64,000 nucleotides of DNA from Bactericera cockerelli (taxonomy: Eukaryota > Arthropoda > Insecta > Hemiptera > Triozidae): contig CM044956.1 of assembly GCA_024516035.1 (NCBI GenBank), positions 31,036,217 through 31,100,216 on the forward strand, given 5' to 3'. The notes below the pieces were generated by a model that was not told the DNA's origin, did not search any database, and saw only the letters and a program-made list of their open reading frames with translations. Numbering within the stretch: the first letter of the stretch is position 1; each line of letters begins with the position of its first letter. The translations under genes and the position numbers were made by a program. Of the stretch, positions 1 through 11,111 are shown piece after piece.

Positions 1-1905
1 CTGTTTGACCCCTGCACCGAGGAGAACCACTTCAACTATCACAAGTCCGGGCCCTGCCTGTTCCTCAAGCTCAACAAGGTAAGGGGGAGGAGTGATTTTT
101 TTTTAAGCTTTATTAGGTAGAACAAAAAATATATACAGTAGAATACAATGAAATATAAAGAAAAACAATAATATTAAGCAAATATACAAGAAAAAAAGAG
201 AATGAAGTTAATGTCCTACCTAAAGGGCGGGGTTATTGCCTGTGGCAATCTCTTGCACCGTGATTGTGAAAGACAGACAGGGTCAAACAAACAAAAAACC
301 TCCACTCTACAGAGATTTGGCCATAACAACGAAGCAAAATGCCCCACTGCAATTCAGCTTATTTGATAGTCCATGGGGCCTGAACCTCCCTTAAAATATT
401 TGCATCTAGTCGTGGGACATCCTGTATAGAATCATGAAATGAAAAATATTTTTACCTTAGTGCCAATAGATAACATTTAATTTAGACTAATGTTCATACT
501 CAGTATCTATTGGACACTGTCCTAAGATATCTGCATAGGAATTTCTCAACGATGCGATGATCTTTTTTGTACAGCAACAAATTGCTCTAATTTAATAAGC
601 ATCTTATTCTTCCGATGGTGAATTGATACTCTAAACATTTTAGGGTCAATTCTAGAATTGAACTTGAGACCTTCTTGTTCATATCCAAGGAGTATTAGAT
701 TGGACCATGTGCCTGCAATCATATGAAGATTCTTAAAACTCACTGCCCTTCTCATCCCAGAATTGGCCAAGGAATACTAGCCCATGTACTCGGTTCATTG
801 ACCTGACCAGCTGACCACCCTTGTTCGTAACACTCATTATCTTATTCACAGGTATACGGCTGGATACCGGAGTACTACAATGATACTCAGAGCTTACCCA
901 ACATTATGCCATCACACCTGAGGAATTATATTGAAGGCATTGCTCGAACTAATCCAAAGCAGGTATGTGAAAGTTTAGGTTAAGCCAGCTTTCAAGAGGT
1001 GCTTTGGGTTAATTTTTTTTAGTAAAAACACTTGAATAATTTGTAGTACTATTGTACTATTGAGGAGACAGCGCGGTAAATTATTTTAACTCATTCGGGT
1101 CTTTATTCTCTCAGACTCCAAAATCACAACCAAAATATTTTGCTTAATCATTTCTAGTTGAACACAGTATGGGTATCTTGTGAAGGAGAAAACCCTGCCG
1201 ACATTGAGAATCTGGGAGACATCAAGTACTTTCCCAAGCAAGGCTTTCCAGGCTACTTCTTCCCCTATGAAAACTCAGAGGGCTACCTCAGTCCTCTGGT
1301 GGCTATCAACATTCCAAGACCAAGAAGTAAGTGTGTTAGTGACCCTAAGTAGGATAAGGATGATGAAACATCTACAAAATAATTAATATTACTGTAAATT
1401 ACATAAAAATAATGTAAGCAGTGCTTTATTTAGATGACTGTTAGCACAAGACAAGTAAGTAGTCCCATTATGTCAACATTTTTTCCCCTTTATATTTGTA
1501 GAGGAATATAATTATATTTCCTAACATATACAATTATACATACTAGAAATTGAGATTTTGAAACGAACTGTAATTCTATGTTGTTGTTGTAGCGGCAAAA
1601 GCTATGCCATGGGGGTGTGATGGACTCTAACCGGGTTAATAAATAATAATAACTATGTTGTTGTGAAGATAAATTCACCACAAAAGTTGTGAAAAATAAA
1701 CACAAAAAGACTGTTATTTATTTTTAATTCCAAACCATGTGAAACACGAGATAGTTATTCCCCTCCCTGATACTCAACATAAATATGGTTTCTCTTTCTT
1801 AAAGCTGGTATCCTGATCAACATCAAGTGCAAGGCATGGGCCAGGAATATAAAACATCTCAAGGACGGCTCAGGATCCGTTCACTTCGAGATTATGGTGG
1901 ACTAA
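1..1905 (+). CDS. nrv: Na+/K+-ATPase beta subunit (nervana type), C-terminal part
   Basis: The beta subunit of the sodium pump is a type II membrane glycoprotein that assembles with the catalytic alpha subunit and takes it to the plasma membrane. Four exons are visible: 1-78, 852-962, 1158-1326 and 1805-1905, all with GT-AG introns and compatible phases (0, 0, 1). They encode 152 C-terminal residues of the extracellular domain, ending FEIMVD then TAA. The reading begins inside the motif LFDPCTEENH; the cytoplasmic tail, membrane helix and N-terminal ectodomain lie before the window. Cysteines in DPC, GPC, VSCEGE and NIKCKAW match the conserved disulfide-forming cysteines of the family. YFPKQGFPGYFFPY is a strong family signature. 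Family identity is secure; which nervana paralogue it is cannot be decided. The intron at 79-851 contains half of a foldback MITE. Confidence 0.95.
330..429. mobile_element. Partial foldback MITE end (ACAGG-GTGTCCCA type)
   Basis: This intronic segment matches the right arm of the foldback element at 44832-45773. Shared features are a conserved 'gatagtcca' block, the 'cccttaaaatat' block and the terminal 'cgtgggacatcctgtata'. Only one arm is recognisable, so it is a truncated or decayed copy. Confidence 0.6.
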
Positions 1906-2057
1906 GTCAATTACAGGGTGGAAAACAAGAGTAAAGATGTATTGAAAAGTATAACTGTTTTTCATTGGTTGACTGAATTTAAGTTCGCCCTAGTGATACA
2001 ACTTTTCATACGAAAATCAAAAATGTACATCCAAACACTGAGGTCAGACTTAAGAAT

Positions 2058-2297
2058 CAAGCACTCAGATCAGCTCAGTGGTATAGACCCCTGTCTCCCA
2101 TTCAAGAAATACCTAGAGCCGACAAAAAAAAATATTACTTGTGATGGATATCTTCTGATTCTCTTGTTTTGACTCAGCACCTAAATGGGAAGTATTGTGT
2201 CTCTTGCTGCCCATGAGCATACTACAGGATAGACAAGCTACAGCACATACCACAATCACTTTAAGTTGTTGTTTCAAGACTTCGAAATAAAAAATGT
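2058..2297 (+). repeat. SINE-A copy (tRNA-derived) forming the nrv 3' UTR end, with AATAAA
   Basis: This is a degenerate tRNA-headed SINE starting 153 bp after the nrv stop codon. Its box A region reads cagctcagtgg, and its body shares gacccagcacctaaatggg-like and gaagtattgtgtc blocks with the better copies at 3219, 25206 and 28999. Its 3' end carries AATAAA at 2286-2291. The 25206 copy has the same hexamer at the same place in its tail. This is the first AATAAA seen downstream of nrv, so it is the likely polyadenylation signal. Confidence 0.6.
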
Positions 2298-2440
2298 TAG
2301 ACAGAGATCACACAACTTTTCCTATTTAATATACATACATTACATATATGCATTTCTAAATTTGTGAACCAGAGGATATCCACAGTCCGTCTCGCAATGC
2401 CATCCTTCATTTGAATGACTTGTCATCATAGATTATTATA

Positions 2441-2855
2441 ATTGAATGCGTGTCTCGAAAAACAATGTATGATACAAATTTTTGAAATTAGTTTATTTGA
2501 AAATAATGATCTGAGAGCGGTTTAGAATGCATAGCTTCAATTATTTTAATCGAAAAATGTTTTCAAGACCCTAAAATTTGCCTCTAAACTTATTTCTTTT
2601 TATCTCTCAAAAAGTTCTGTTGAAAATAGTTTATGTTAGAACGAAATATGATATAAATCCTATACTTAATATTAGGAATCTATGTATTGGGTATCCGATC
2701 CAAGAATCCACGCGCTGACTTTTATAGTGAGAGTGGAAAAAGGGCTTACTTCTGAAACTGAGCGACGCGTATTGTCGGAACATTAATCGTTTATTGCGTC
2801 TCCTGTAAATTTTGATATTTGTAAAATAGATCGTTTTTCGAGACACGCATTCAAT
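2441..2855. mobile_element. MITE with about 27-bp inverted ends (ATTGAATGCGTGTCTCGAAA)
   Basis: The left end reads attgaatgcgtgtctcgaaa and the right end is its inverse (tttcgagacacgcattcaat). The element is about 415 bp with no transposase. A clear target duplication was not found. A fragment of the same end (gtgtctcgaaaaacgatct) recurs near 17440 in the MRG15-like gene. Confidence 0.6.
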
Positions 2856-3218
2856 CACTGTCCACAACCTGATTAATATTGTAAATATCTATATAGCTAA
2901 TCAATGTAATATTCAACAGTAACTGCGGGTATGATGAGAGCACACTCTCATCATAATTAAATGCAATGCATTTTTTCTTTTAATTTTATATTTTTATAAT
3001 CAAACCTAGTTCTCTTTATACTCATTTCTCTAAGCTTCCTCCTGTTTGTTCAAGTCTACATATCACCTCAAAGCTCTCTCTTCTACGTACAAGATACAGA
3101 TTGGTTTTTAAGTAAGCCATAATAAATTGTATCATTTCAAAAACTAAATCAGTTACTAGCTCTGGTATAAAGCTAAGTGGAATACTTACTTTACTATAGA
3201 TGATTATAATTATTCATT

Positions 3219-3505
3219 CAATGCACGATTGGCTCAGTGGGCTACTCGCTTGCCATGCGGAAGGTTCCGAGTTCGAACCCCGAAGCCGACAAAAAAATGT
3301 ATTAAAAACTTTGATACAGTTGTTTGTATGGAATACCTTCCTGTGCGCTCGTGTTGACCCAGCACTTCAATAGGAAGTATTGTGTCAGTTCTCGCACATC
3401 AGAGGGGAGGCATACTACATACTACGATATGGGCAACCTACAACACAGACCACAAGCGTCTACAGTAGTTGCTGTTTCATGGTTACGATTTTTTTTTTTT
3501 TTTTG
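3219..3505 (+). repeat. SINE-A copy, best preserved in the window
   Basis: The head looks like a tRNA with box A (ttggctcagtgg) and box B (gagttcgaacccc), followed by 'gccgac' and an A run. The family-specific body contains gtgttgacccagcac, ggaagtattgtgtca, gaggggaggcatacta and acagaccacaagcgtct. It ends in a poly-T stretch of about 20 on this strand. The pol III boxes and fixed body make it a SINE rather than a tRNA gene. Confidence 0.8.
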
Positions 3506-5870
3506 GTAATTCCATTACTTTCCTTTCTGCTTGATAAGGAAAGAAAAAATCGTATTCTAACATGTACATTATCTGCTTTTTCTCTCTCTCAACTCTATTT
3601 CTAGTTTTAGTTTTTACAGTTCTCACTCAACCTACTTACGTTAGTGTTGTTAATCCTACAGTTCCACTGCTCCACAATTCGCAATTCCACATGAGAGTCA
3701 ATAGATTTTGAACTAGAATTCAGTATCTGATTATGTAGATTGAATTCTGGCTCATTTGTGAAAATTATTCGATTAACTATGTAATAACACAGGAGAAATG
3801 TTCCATACGATATTCTCTCTTAAAATATTGTGAAATAACTAGAAATTATTAATTTTCTCTATTCATTCTTATATTGGGAATGTGGAGTGTCGAAAAGGTA
3901 GATGTTTTTGCACTATTTTGTTGAACTTTGGCGATATCCGTGCAAAATTTCATGGTAATTATTTTATTTGTTTAGTTTTAAGATGAATCTCAGCACTGTA
4001 AAACTATAATAACCAACGATTCCGCCATTTAATTTTATTTTCAATAATATATATTTGGTCTTTTCACGAACAATATTCTGTCCAATTTTGCAATACTGCT
4101 ACACCACCGTGTATATAGATTCAAAATCAAAAATATTTATCATTTTATCTTTAAAATTACCTTAGGCTATTAGTTATTTTTCATCACAATCATTTACTTA
4201 CCATTACTTGGTAGGAACTGATTAAACATGTGAATTTTTGATTTATCGACATTTCAAAGTTTTAAGTGACTCTGAATATCAAACAAACCTTTTGATTACG
4301 ATTATTTTCAGTATTATTTTGATTTATTTTTACTATCTTCATCATCAACCATAACTTATTTTTTAATTAGCGGACAAAAATTTCAAATACACTTAAAACC
4401 AATTTCTTTTACAATATTTTTTTCTTACATAATTTTGAGTTTTAATAATATTTTTAAAAAAATAGTTGGTTGTCAGAAACAACATCAGATTGTATATTAT
4501 TACTAAGTACATGCATGTACAATGTACCTACTACTAAGCTTTTTTCCCAAAATATCTATTTCTACTCATTACTTCAGTTAGTATGTGGATTAAGTTATTT
4601 TCCTTGTACGGACATGCTCTTTCTACATTTAAAGTTATAAGTGTTTTTGTGTTCATTTGTTTCTACAAGGTTAACTTAACTGTCTGTATATTTGAACTAA
4701 AGATTTACAATGTTTTTATGTATATTTTGGATCAAACATAATTTGGTCAATATCTGTATATTAGGGTCCTTAAATCTAATATCTAACTATTACCTAAACA
4801 CCTACATAATATTTTTTCAAGACTCTGTCACAAAATTATCCAGACAGTGACAATTTTTCATTCAATGCCTAACTCTTCTCTTGTATTTCTTTAAAGTTTT
4901 CTTGATCTTGAGAAAATATTTTTATTATGAAAGCAGAATCATATTGATAAGCAAGCAGTCACATTAATTAAATTTAAAATGAACCTTTTTGGGAGACGTT
5001 GGGGGATGTGATCTTTTAATGGTTTTCACTGGAAAATTAATGATGACACATCTTCTCATAATAAGAAAATTATACCCTTTTAGTTTAAAAATGTGATTTC
5101 CTATTATTGAACCAATCCCGTTACTGATGTTTCAAAAAAATTAATACCGAACCCTTTAAAACTTTAAGAAATGGAATTATAAATATAAAGTGAGGAAAAA
5201 TACATTGATTAGAGGACTAAATTGTCACTGAGTGTATATTTTTATTTATTTAACTTACACACTTTTTTTATAACAAAAACTTTTCATAGAAAATGTGCCC
5301 AATCTTTTATTATGTCCAGTTTTTGTTTTCAATTGAACTGACAAACCATGTATTCTACTATAATATATTTCATACTGCTTCTCTCTTTACCTAATTGGTA
5401 AACTGTTTGCATTTTTCAAATAATTTTTGTGAAAGAATATCTTATCTATTAATATTATAAGAAAGGTGATTTCAGAGAAAAAATACGCTACCAATTATGG
5501 ACACAATACTTCCTCGTGATTGGTTTACATTGCGTACACGTGGCAATTTTGAGATTTTATACTAAATCACTTGTACTCGTATCTCCAAAACAGCTTAACC
5601 GATTCTCTTCAAATTGGTTTTATATGGTAAAATACCGTTTTTCTTACATTCTAGATCGTACAAAAAAAATTGTATCGGCAAGTTGTAGGCCTTATTTTTG
5701 CTCTTTTTGGCCCAAACTTTCGCGGTCTCTTAAATATCAAAGCTCAACTATTAAATATTCAAAAATAAATAAAAATATACTATGTGAAATGCTAATACGC
5801 ATATACTTCCTAAATTTCATCTAAATCGGGTGTGTACTGTGGTCACAAAATCAAATTAATGAGAAAAAAT
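3506..5870. other. AT-rich intergenic DNA, no gene seen
   Basis: No exon-like reading frame, RNA gene or clear transposon end was found. At 5520-5830 the wording (a run on 'cttaaccgattctcttcaaa' and 'aatttcatctaaatcgggtg') resembles the dispersed noncoding repeats that recur near 6140 and in the 57.4 and 63.2 kb arrays. Confidence 0.5.
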
Positions 5871-5875
5871 TCATG

Positions 5876-5960
5876 CACTGGGTGGTATTCGAACCAATGC
5901 AACGGATCCCTACGCTACCTGGATTACCATACTAGCGCGTTAACCACTTGACTACCAGTG
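5876..5960 (-). repeat. tRNA-like SINE head, degenerate
   Basis: A minus-strand tRNA-like head is recognisable from a box-B-like 'attcgaaccaatgc' (inverse) and a box-A-like 'ttaaccacttgactaccag'. The tail family with 'ctgagggttaggtggtag', seen at 50030 and 62160, appears related to the same head at 62085. Low information; family assignment is tentative. Confidence 0.4.
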
Positions 5961-5967
5961 GTTAACG

Positions 5968-6043
5968 CGTGTAAGTAAAAAACTTTTTACTTATAAGCGT
6001 ACAAGTAAAAACTTTTTACTTATAAGCGTATAAGTAAAAAGTT
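5968..6043. repeat. Tandem short palindromes (taagtaaaaaacttttta type)
   Basis: Three closely spaced units, period about 30 bp, each centre on a palindrome of the form taagtaaaaa/ctttttactta separated by 'taagcgta'. The whole stretch can fold into several alternative hairpins. Confidence 0.6.
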
Positions 6044-6531
6044 AGAGGTCAGGTGCATGATCTATCTCTATCACCAAGAACCGCTAGTCCGCAGTTAATG
6101 AATTTAAAATGGGACCATCTAAAGAACGTCTCCTAAATGTGTACAAAAAAATTCGTTGAAATCCGTTTAGTGGTTTCTGAGATTTTATTCAGTGTATTTT
6201 ATGTGAATACGAAAACACTTGTTTTGTTTTTTGTTTGTTTGGGGGTTCAATTTTCTCAAGGGGGTTATAAAGAATACATATTTGGTGCCAACAGGCGAGC
6301 TGTATTTTCCCCATGTTCAATTTTTTTCTCCTAATATGTCTAGGACTTTTTTTTTATATATATAATACAGTTTACGGCAATACAATATAACTATTACATT
6401 CTGCCATTAACATGGTGGTAATCATGTAAAATAACATGATTACCATCATGTTTACAAACTTAAAGTTAACAAGTAAAATACAAAAAGTCAAAATCTCCGT
6501 TTGTTCTGATGAGGAGGACCTTGGTAGAATT

Positions 6532-7871
6532 TTAGCAGCAGGAATCAATCCAGTGCCAGAACTTGGTGGTGCCATAGTGTGCCATACAGGAGAAGAGCTG
6601 GCTGTGTCTCATAGCGTTGAACCCGCTGCCTATCATCATGAGGTTCTCACTAGTCTCCTTGCCCACCATACTCATCCAGTAGGCCAAACCCTCCTCCTCG
6701 GGGGAGAGCCCTAGGAACTGCATGATCATCGCATTCATAGCATCTAGAAGAGATTCCTGTGAAAACTGTCTACTCGAGACTTTGTAGATTTTAGTTTGAT
6801 CAGCTTTTGGACTCAAATAATTTAATAACCTTTTTACTCGATTTGAGATAAGTTTGATTTGACCTGGTGTAAAAATGTACTTATTGTGATTTTCAAATAT
6901 TTTTGTTTGTTTATCATTAAATGGGTTTATCAGAGATTTGGGTATATCATTTTGACTAATAATTTCTTGATTTGATATTTCGTCTGAGGACTTTTTATTA
7001 GGGAGTATTAGTTTTGGAGTACTATTTTCAAAGGAATTAACTATTTCATGGTTACTTTTCTTATCTTCTCTTTTGTTTTGCAAACCATCTATTAAGTTTG
7101 TCTTATTCTCTATTAGTTCAAGATTTACTGAATTTAATCCACCCATTGTATCATTGATTCTTAAATAGTAGTATTTTGTTGATTTTCATTGGTAACTATA
7201 TTGTTAAAGATTTTCGAGTTTAGATTATCATACCTAACTTTTTGCTTACTTATCTTGTAGATTGTATCCTTCAAACTATCGAAATTTTTAGTTATGTTTT
7301 CATGAATTGTATTCATTTATCCAAATTTCTTTCTAATTGTTTTTGAATGGTAAAAAGCTTTTCTGTTTCCTCTATGATACTCTTGTCTTTGTTATCATTG
7401 ACTTTGATCACACTGTCAATTTTATTGGATTCAATTACTGTCTCCAATTCTATCATTGGTATTACTCATCTTCGTTTTGGAGATATTTAATGAAGGCTGA
7501 ATGTTATTAATTTTATTTTGATATTCTACTAAATTGTTTTCTGCAAAAATTAGATCAGGTATTGTGCTATTTAAGTTTCGAGTTTTTCCCAGTCCCCGAA
7601 TGTCTTCCATTTTGATATTTTTGGCATGAATCAACTTCTTATTGAACGAATAAATAGAATTATAAATGAGCGAAATAATTTTCCTTATGAATCCAAAAAA
7701 ACATCCGGATAGTTCGAATTCTAGCTTGTGCTTCGTGTACATAGACTTGGTCTTGAATATCATCTGCCTCATCCAGTGCAGCATGGGCATGGGACCGCCC
7801 TCATCTGGGGGATCTGTCTGTCCTGGGCTTGGGCGTCCCTGACGTGATCAAGCTTCAGAGATATCACATCA
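6532..7871 (-). pseudogene. Unrecognised gene with apparent frameshifts (or exons around an AT-rich intron)
   Basis: I do not recognise the protein. The 3' exon 6532-6756 follows a good acceptor (ttttcacag) and has coding-like GC content: it begins ESLLDAMNAMIMQF, includes LSPEEEGLAYW, and stops after HWIDSCC. The 5' part, after acceptor tttcccag at about 7872, opens as DVISLKLDHVRDAQAQ in one frame. It continues as MLHWMRQMIFKTK in another, so one shift is needed near 7790. Between them, AT-rich frames stay open over long stretches (7431-7790 and 6757-7146), rich in Lys, Asn, Ser and Ile. They need further frame changes at about 7431 and 7147-7310. Either this is a fast-evolving gene broken by indels (real or assembly errors), or the AT-rich middle is an intron with chance open frames. 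No upstream exon was found. Confidence 0.4.
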
Positions 7872-7977
7872 CCTGGGAAATTTAGAAAAAACTTATTAGT
7901 GTGCCAGATTTTTCTTGATTTCTTCTAAACACCGTTCTTGGATAAGTGAAAGATATTGCCTTGAAAAATCTTTAGGT

Positions 7978-8145
7978 GGTCAAGGCGTCGTCAGTCTGGT
8001 AATCCAGAGATCGTGGATTCGAATTCCAGCCGGGACATGACAAGTTATCCTCCCATTGGATTTTGACCACAAAATACGTCTTGAGCTTCATGCTTGAATA
8101 GTGGACTCATTAGTTCTAGTTGGGCAGTATAAATAAAGACGGTAC
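7978..8145 (+). repeat. SINE-B copy, 5' part diverged
   Basis: It shares with other SINE-B copies the box B and 3' block around 'gattcgaattccagccggga', the phrase catgacaagttatcctccca, and the 3' 'gggcagtataaataa'. The 5' tRNA half is diverged compared with the copies at 17770 and 49143. Confidence 0.65.
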
Positions 8146-8624
8146 TTGTAAAAATTCTGAGATGAACATGTAATACATTTATGTGCATATATTATATTTG
8201 AAGAAGTGCCACTAGTAAACCATGATCATAGGTACAAGTATTGAATTCTGGGTACCTATCCCCTATTGGTATCTAACTCTGCTAACTTTTGTTCTAAAGT
8301 GGTCTCTGGATATCACGCGAAAATGAAACTTGAAAAAACTCCAAAATAATAATTGTTAACTTTTCTTAAATGAAACTCCTAAAATAATTATTGCTAACTT
8401 TTCTTAAAAGAATATATCCAGTAGTATGAGTCACACAGGGTCATTTATGTCAAAATTTACCTCTAGCACACCCTGTGCAGTGTTCATTAGGGTGATGTTG
8501 ATAGTGGTACTGAAGTTGACTCTTGCAATGCACCAGTTGTGTTTCCATGATGATCCAATATACCACTAGTATTATGAGACCTGGCGAGGTAATAAGAAAT
8601 TTAATGATTATATTATTAATATAA

Positions 8625-8827
8625 TAATAATATCGCCTTATTATACTGCCCGATTAAGATTATTAAAGTCCCATTATTCCAGCAGTAAGCTCAAGACATA
8701 TTATTATGTGGTAAAAATCCCAAATGGGAGGATAACTTGTCATGTCCCGGCTGGGTTTCGAACCCACGACTCTGGAACTGTGGATTCACAGAGTGCCGCC
8801 TTTACCACTGAGCTACCGGGACAGACA
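8625..8827 (-). repeat. SINE-B copy (tRNA-derived)
   Basis: In the minus direction the head reads gtcccggtagctcagtggta (box A) and then gtgggttcgaaacccagccg (box B), and the body contains 'gacaagttatcctcccattt'. The tail is an ATT-type microsatellite. It is nearly identical in layout to the copies at 17770, 18853, 26383, 46245 and 49143. Confidence 0.85.
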
Positions 8828-9029
8828 TATTATTAGTGGTGGTGGTGACTGAATAGACTACAGGGTGGTTCAAACCAGGCAGCCACTATCTTTTTCGAGA
8901 ACCACTTCAGTTGGAAGCTTGAAGAATATAAATCATTGCCGATTTAATACATTGGAAACTAAAATTGATTTCTAGCAGCCACACATTAAAGTAAAAGTTG
9001 TACATCTAGCCAGAGCAGCACTCGCCGTA

Positions 9030-9268
9030 GGGTCGATGCCGATGGCACGTTGAATACACCAGTTAAGCAACGTCCAGCGAGGATAGTACTTGGATTGGTG
9101 ACCATTCAATTTGGAACTCTCAAGATGCTGGCTATTCCACTCAGGTTAGGTGAGGTTAATTTGATTAGCTGGTTTGTGATTTCCCATCGAATGGAGGGTA
9201 AAACCCCCGTCGTCATATGATTATGCAGTTGAAAGTGCCGTTAAACCCGAATTAAAAAAATAAACGCT
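9030..9268 (+). repeat. 5S-SINE copy (5S rRNA-derived head)
   Basis: The head reads gatggcacgttgaatacacc, then aagcaacgtccagcgagg and tagtacttggattggtgacc. This is the order of internal promoter elements of eukaryotic 5S rRNA (A box, intermediate element, C box). A fixed unrelated body follows, with tcaggttaggtgaggttaat, tcgaatggagggtaaaaccc and atgcagttgaaagtgccg. Many other copies in this window share head and body. Confidence 0.75.
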
Positions 9269-10036
9269 TAAGACGTGTTTTAGAAAACACATTAAATCGG
9301 CCCTCAAGGGTACCCTTCAGGTCTGATCGGGATCAATTTATTTTTCGCGTAGTTGTTTGGATGGTCCGGACAACATATAGCTTAAAACCGTTCAAGAGTT
9401 ATGACTTGTTACAGACGGTGTACGGAAAAAGGTTCGTTAATAGAGTTTTTTCTTCGGATGAACAAAACCCTAAAAAATTATATCCAACGGTCATACAATT
9501 AACTTTAACTACTCAGTTTCTAGCACCGAATAGAGTTGGGTGCTCAGTCAGTTTTAAAAAAAAAGAGAAAAATACTCACGTTTACCACAAAAGTCCATGT
9601 CTTTTTTTCCTCGCTCACATCGTATCAATATCAGAAATCGTCACATCACAGTATTGCACAGTTTTATTTGGCAGGTAGTTTTACGATTGAACAGAGAGAG
9701 GCAAACACCAGTAGGTTACTAATATCATAAGTAGGAACTGATGAGTGAAATTATTTGCGAGTGTCATAGGTACCTATAGTTATGAATAGTAGGTACTGAT
9801 GGTCAAGTCTTATTGTCAATAGATCATACCAATGTCTTGTTTCCTCAGAGTTCTACAAATAGGAGTATATTCTAGAATTTCTCAATAATTATGAACATTG
9901 CAGCAGTTATATTTCTAAAATACTTTAACAATTGCGAATGAACTTAATCGACATCTATCACTATAAGTATCTATATAAGTATGTAACGCGATAAAGTTGT
10001 AATTTTTGTCCAAACAAGCTGAAATTTTCAGGAATT
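9269..10036. other. Intergenic DNA, dispersed noncoding repeat
   Basis: The phrase 'aaaccgttcaagagttatga' at about 9388 resembles 'aaaccgtccttgagttatga' at about 63149, so part of this stretch belongs to the same dispersed repeat family as the end of the window. No gene is supported; the 105-codon open frame here has no splice or compositional support. Confidence 0.4.
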
Positions 10037-10215
10037 TGGGTACAGTTGTTTGTGAGGGACACCTTCCTGTGCGCTAGTGTTGACCCAGCACCTACATGAG
10101 TGGGAAAGTACTGAGTCACTTCCCGCCCGTCAGAGGGGAGGCATATACTACGGGATGGGGAAACTAGAACACAGACCAAAAGCGTCTCCAGTAAGTAACT
10201 GCTATTTCATGGCTA
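10037..10215 (+). repeat. SINE-A copy, 5' truncated
   Basis: The body is present (tgtttgtgagggacacctt, gtgttgacccagcacct, cagaggggaggcatatacta, acagaccaaaagcgtctcc), but the tRNA head is missing. This is the expected product of incomplete reverse transcription. Confidence 0.7.
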
Positions 10216-11111
10216 CGAAAAAAGGCTGCAAAACACTCATCTCGAAGAAAATATAATCATTTTTTGCAATTATATCAAACACCTCGGCCGAGGTGTGAAG
10301 AACGCCTATACAAATAAAGAGACAGCGCGGCATCTTGATTACTTGAAAGGGAATAAATATATCTATTTTTCACACCATTCTAAAATCCGTGTGAGGAACA
10401 TCAAAGATTTCAATCATTAGTACGTTTGTATACTAATTTTCAGAAAATTAGGAGGAAGCAGTGAGCTAATTAACGTCAAGCTGACAGAAATAATATGACC
10501 AATGCACATGTCGCAAAGTAAGTATGTGGACAGTTATTCGCTTGAGGGTGTGAAGTCTGATGCCTTCGTGCCTGTGCGGATGTACCTAATTCAGTTGTGC
10601 CGATTATGATTGCCAACTTGTTAAATCCTAGATAAACAAAGTGCACCTGCACTCCTACAGCTTAAAACAAAAGACGAACACATCAGATGAAGGGGAAATT
10701 AGGGGGTTCATCAGCGAAAAAATATTGTTGTTGAAATTTTTGAACAAACGGAAAAAATACCTGGGAGATTAAATATAACGAGTTTGTAGATGAGGAGAGA
10801 GAGGTTGGCGATTTAGTCTAGGTAGGTACATTACTTTGTATTATTTCTTTCTTTTTTACAAAAACGAACACAATACTTCCGATTAACTAACTAGCGGGTT
10901 ACACCCGTCGCTTCAAATTCTACTGCTCTTCTGTCGTCTGGTACTCTGGTCTTCGAGCTAGGAGTAGGTACTCTCTTGATTGGACCGGAAAATTCGAAAA
11001 TAGTAATAGATTAATTTTGATTATTTTCTAGGTGGTTTAGGGGGGGTCAACTCTCATGAAATTTTTGCTATCTCTTACCGTTTAAGCTGTGCTATTGTAA
11101 ACAGACATCCA
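10216..11111. other. Intergenic DNA with 'tagcgggttacacccg' repeat
   Basis: At 10893-10915 the phrase 'tagcgggttacacccgtcgc' recurs with one change at 12270-12292, on the far side of the nested transposon. The stretch around 11060 (tttttgctatctcttaccgt) is the inverse of 63055-63075. No gene seen. Confidence 0.4.
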
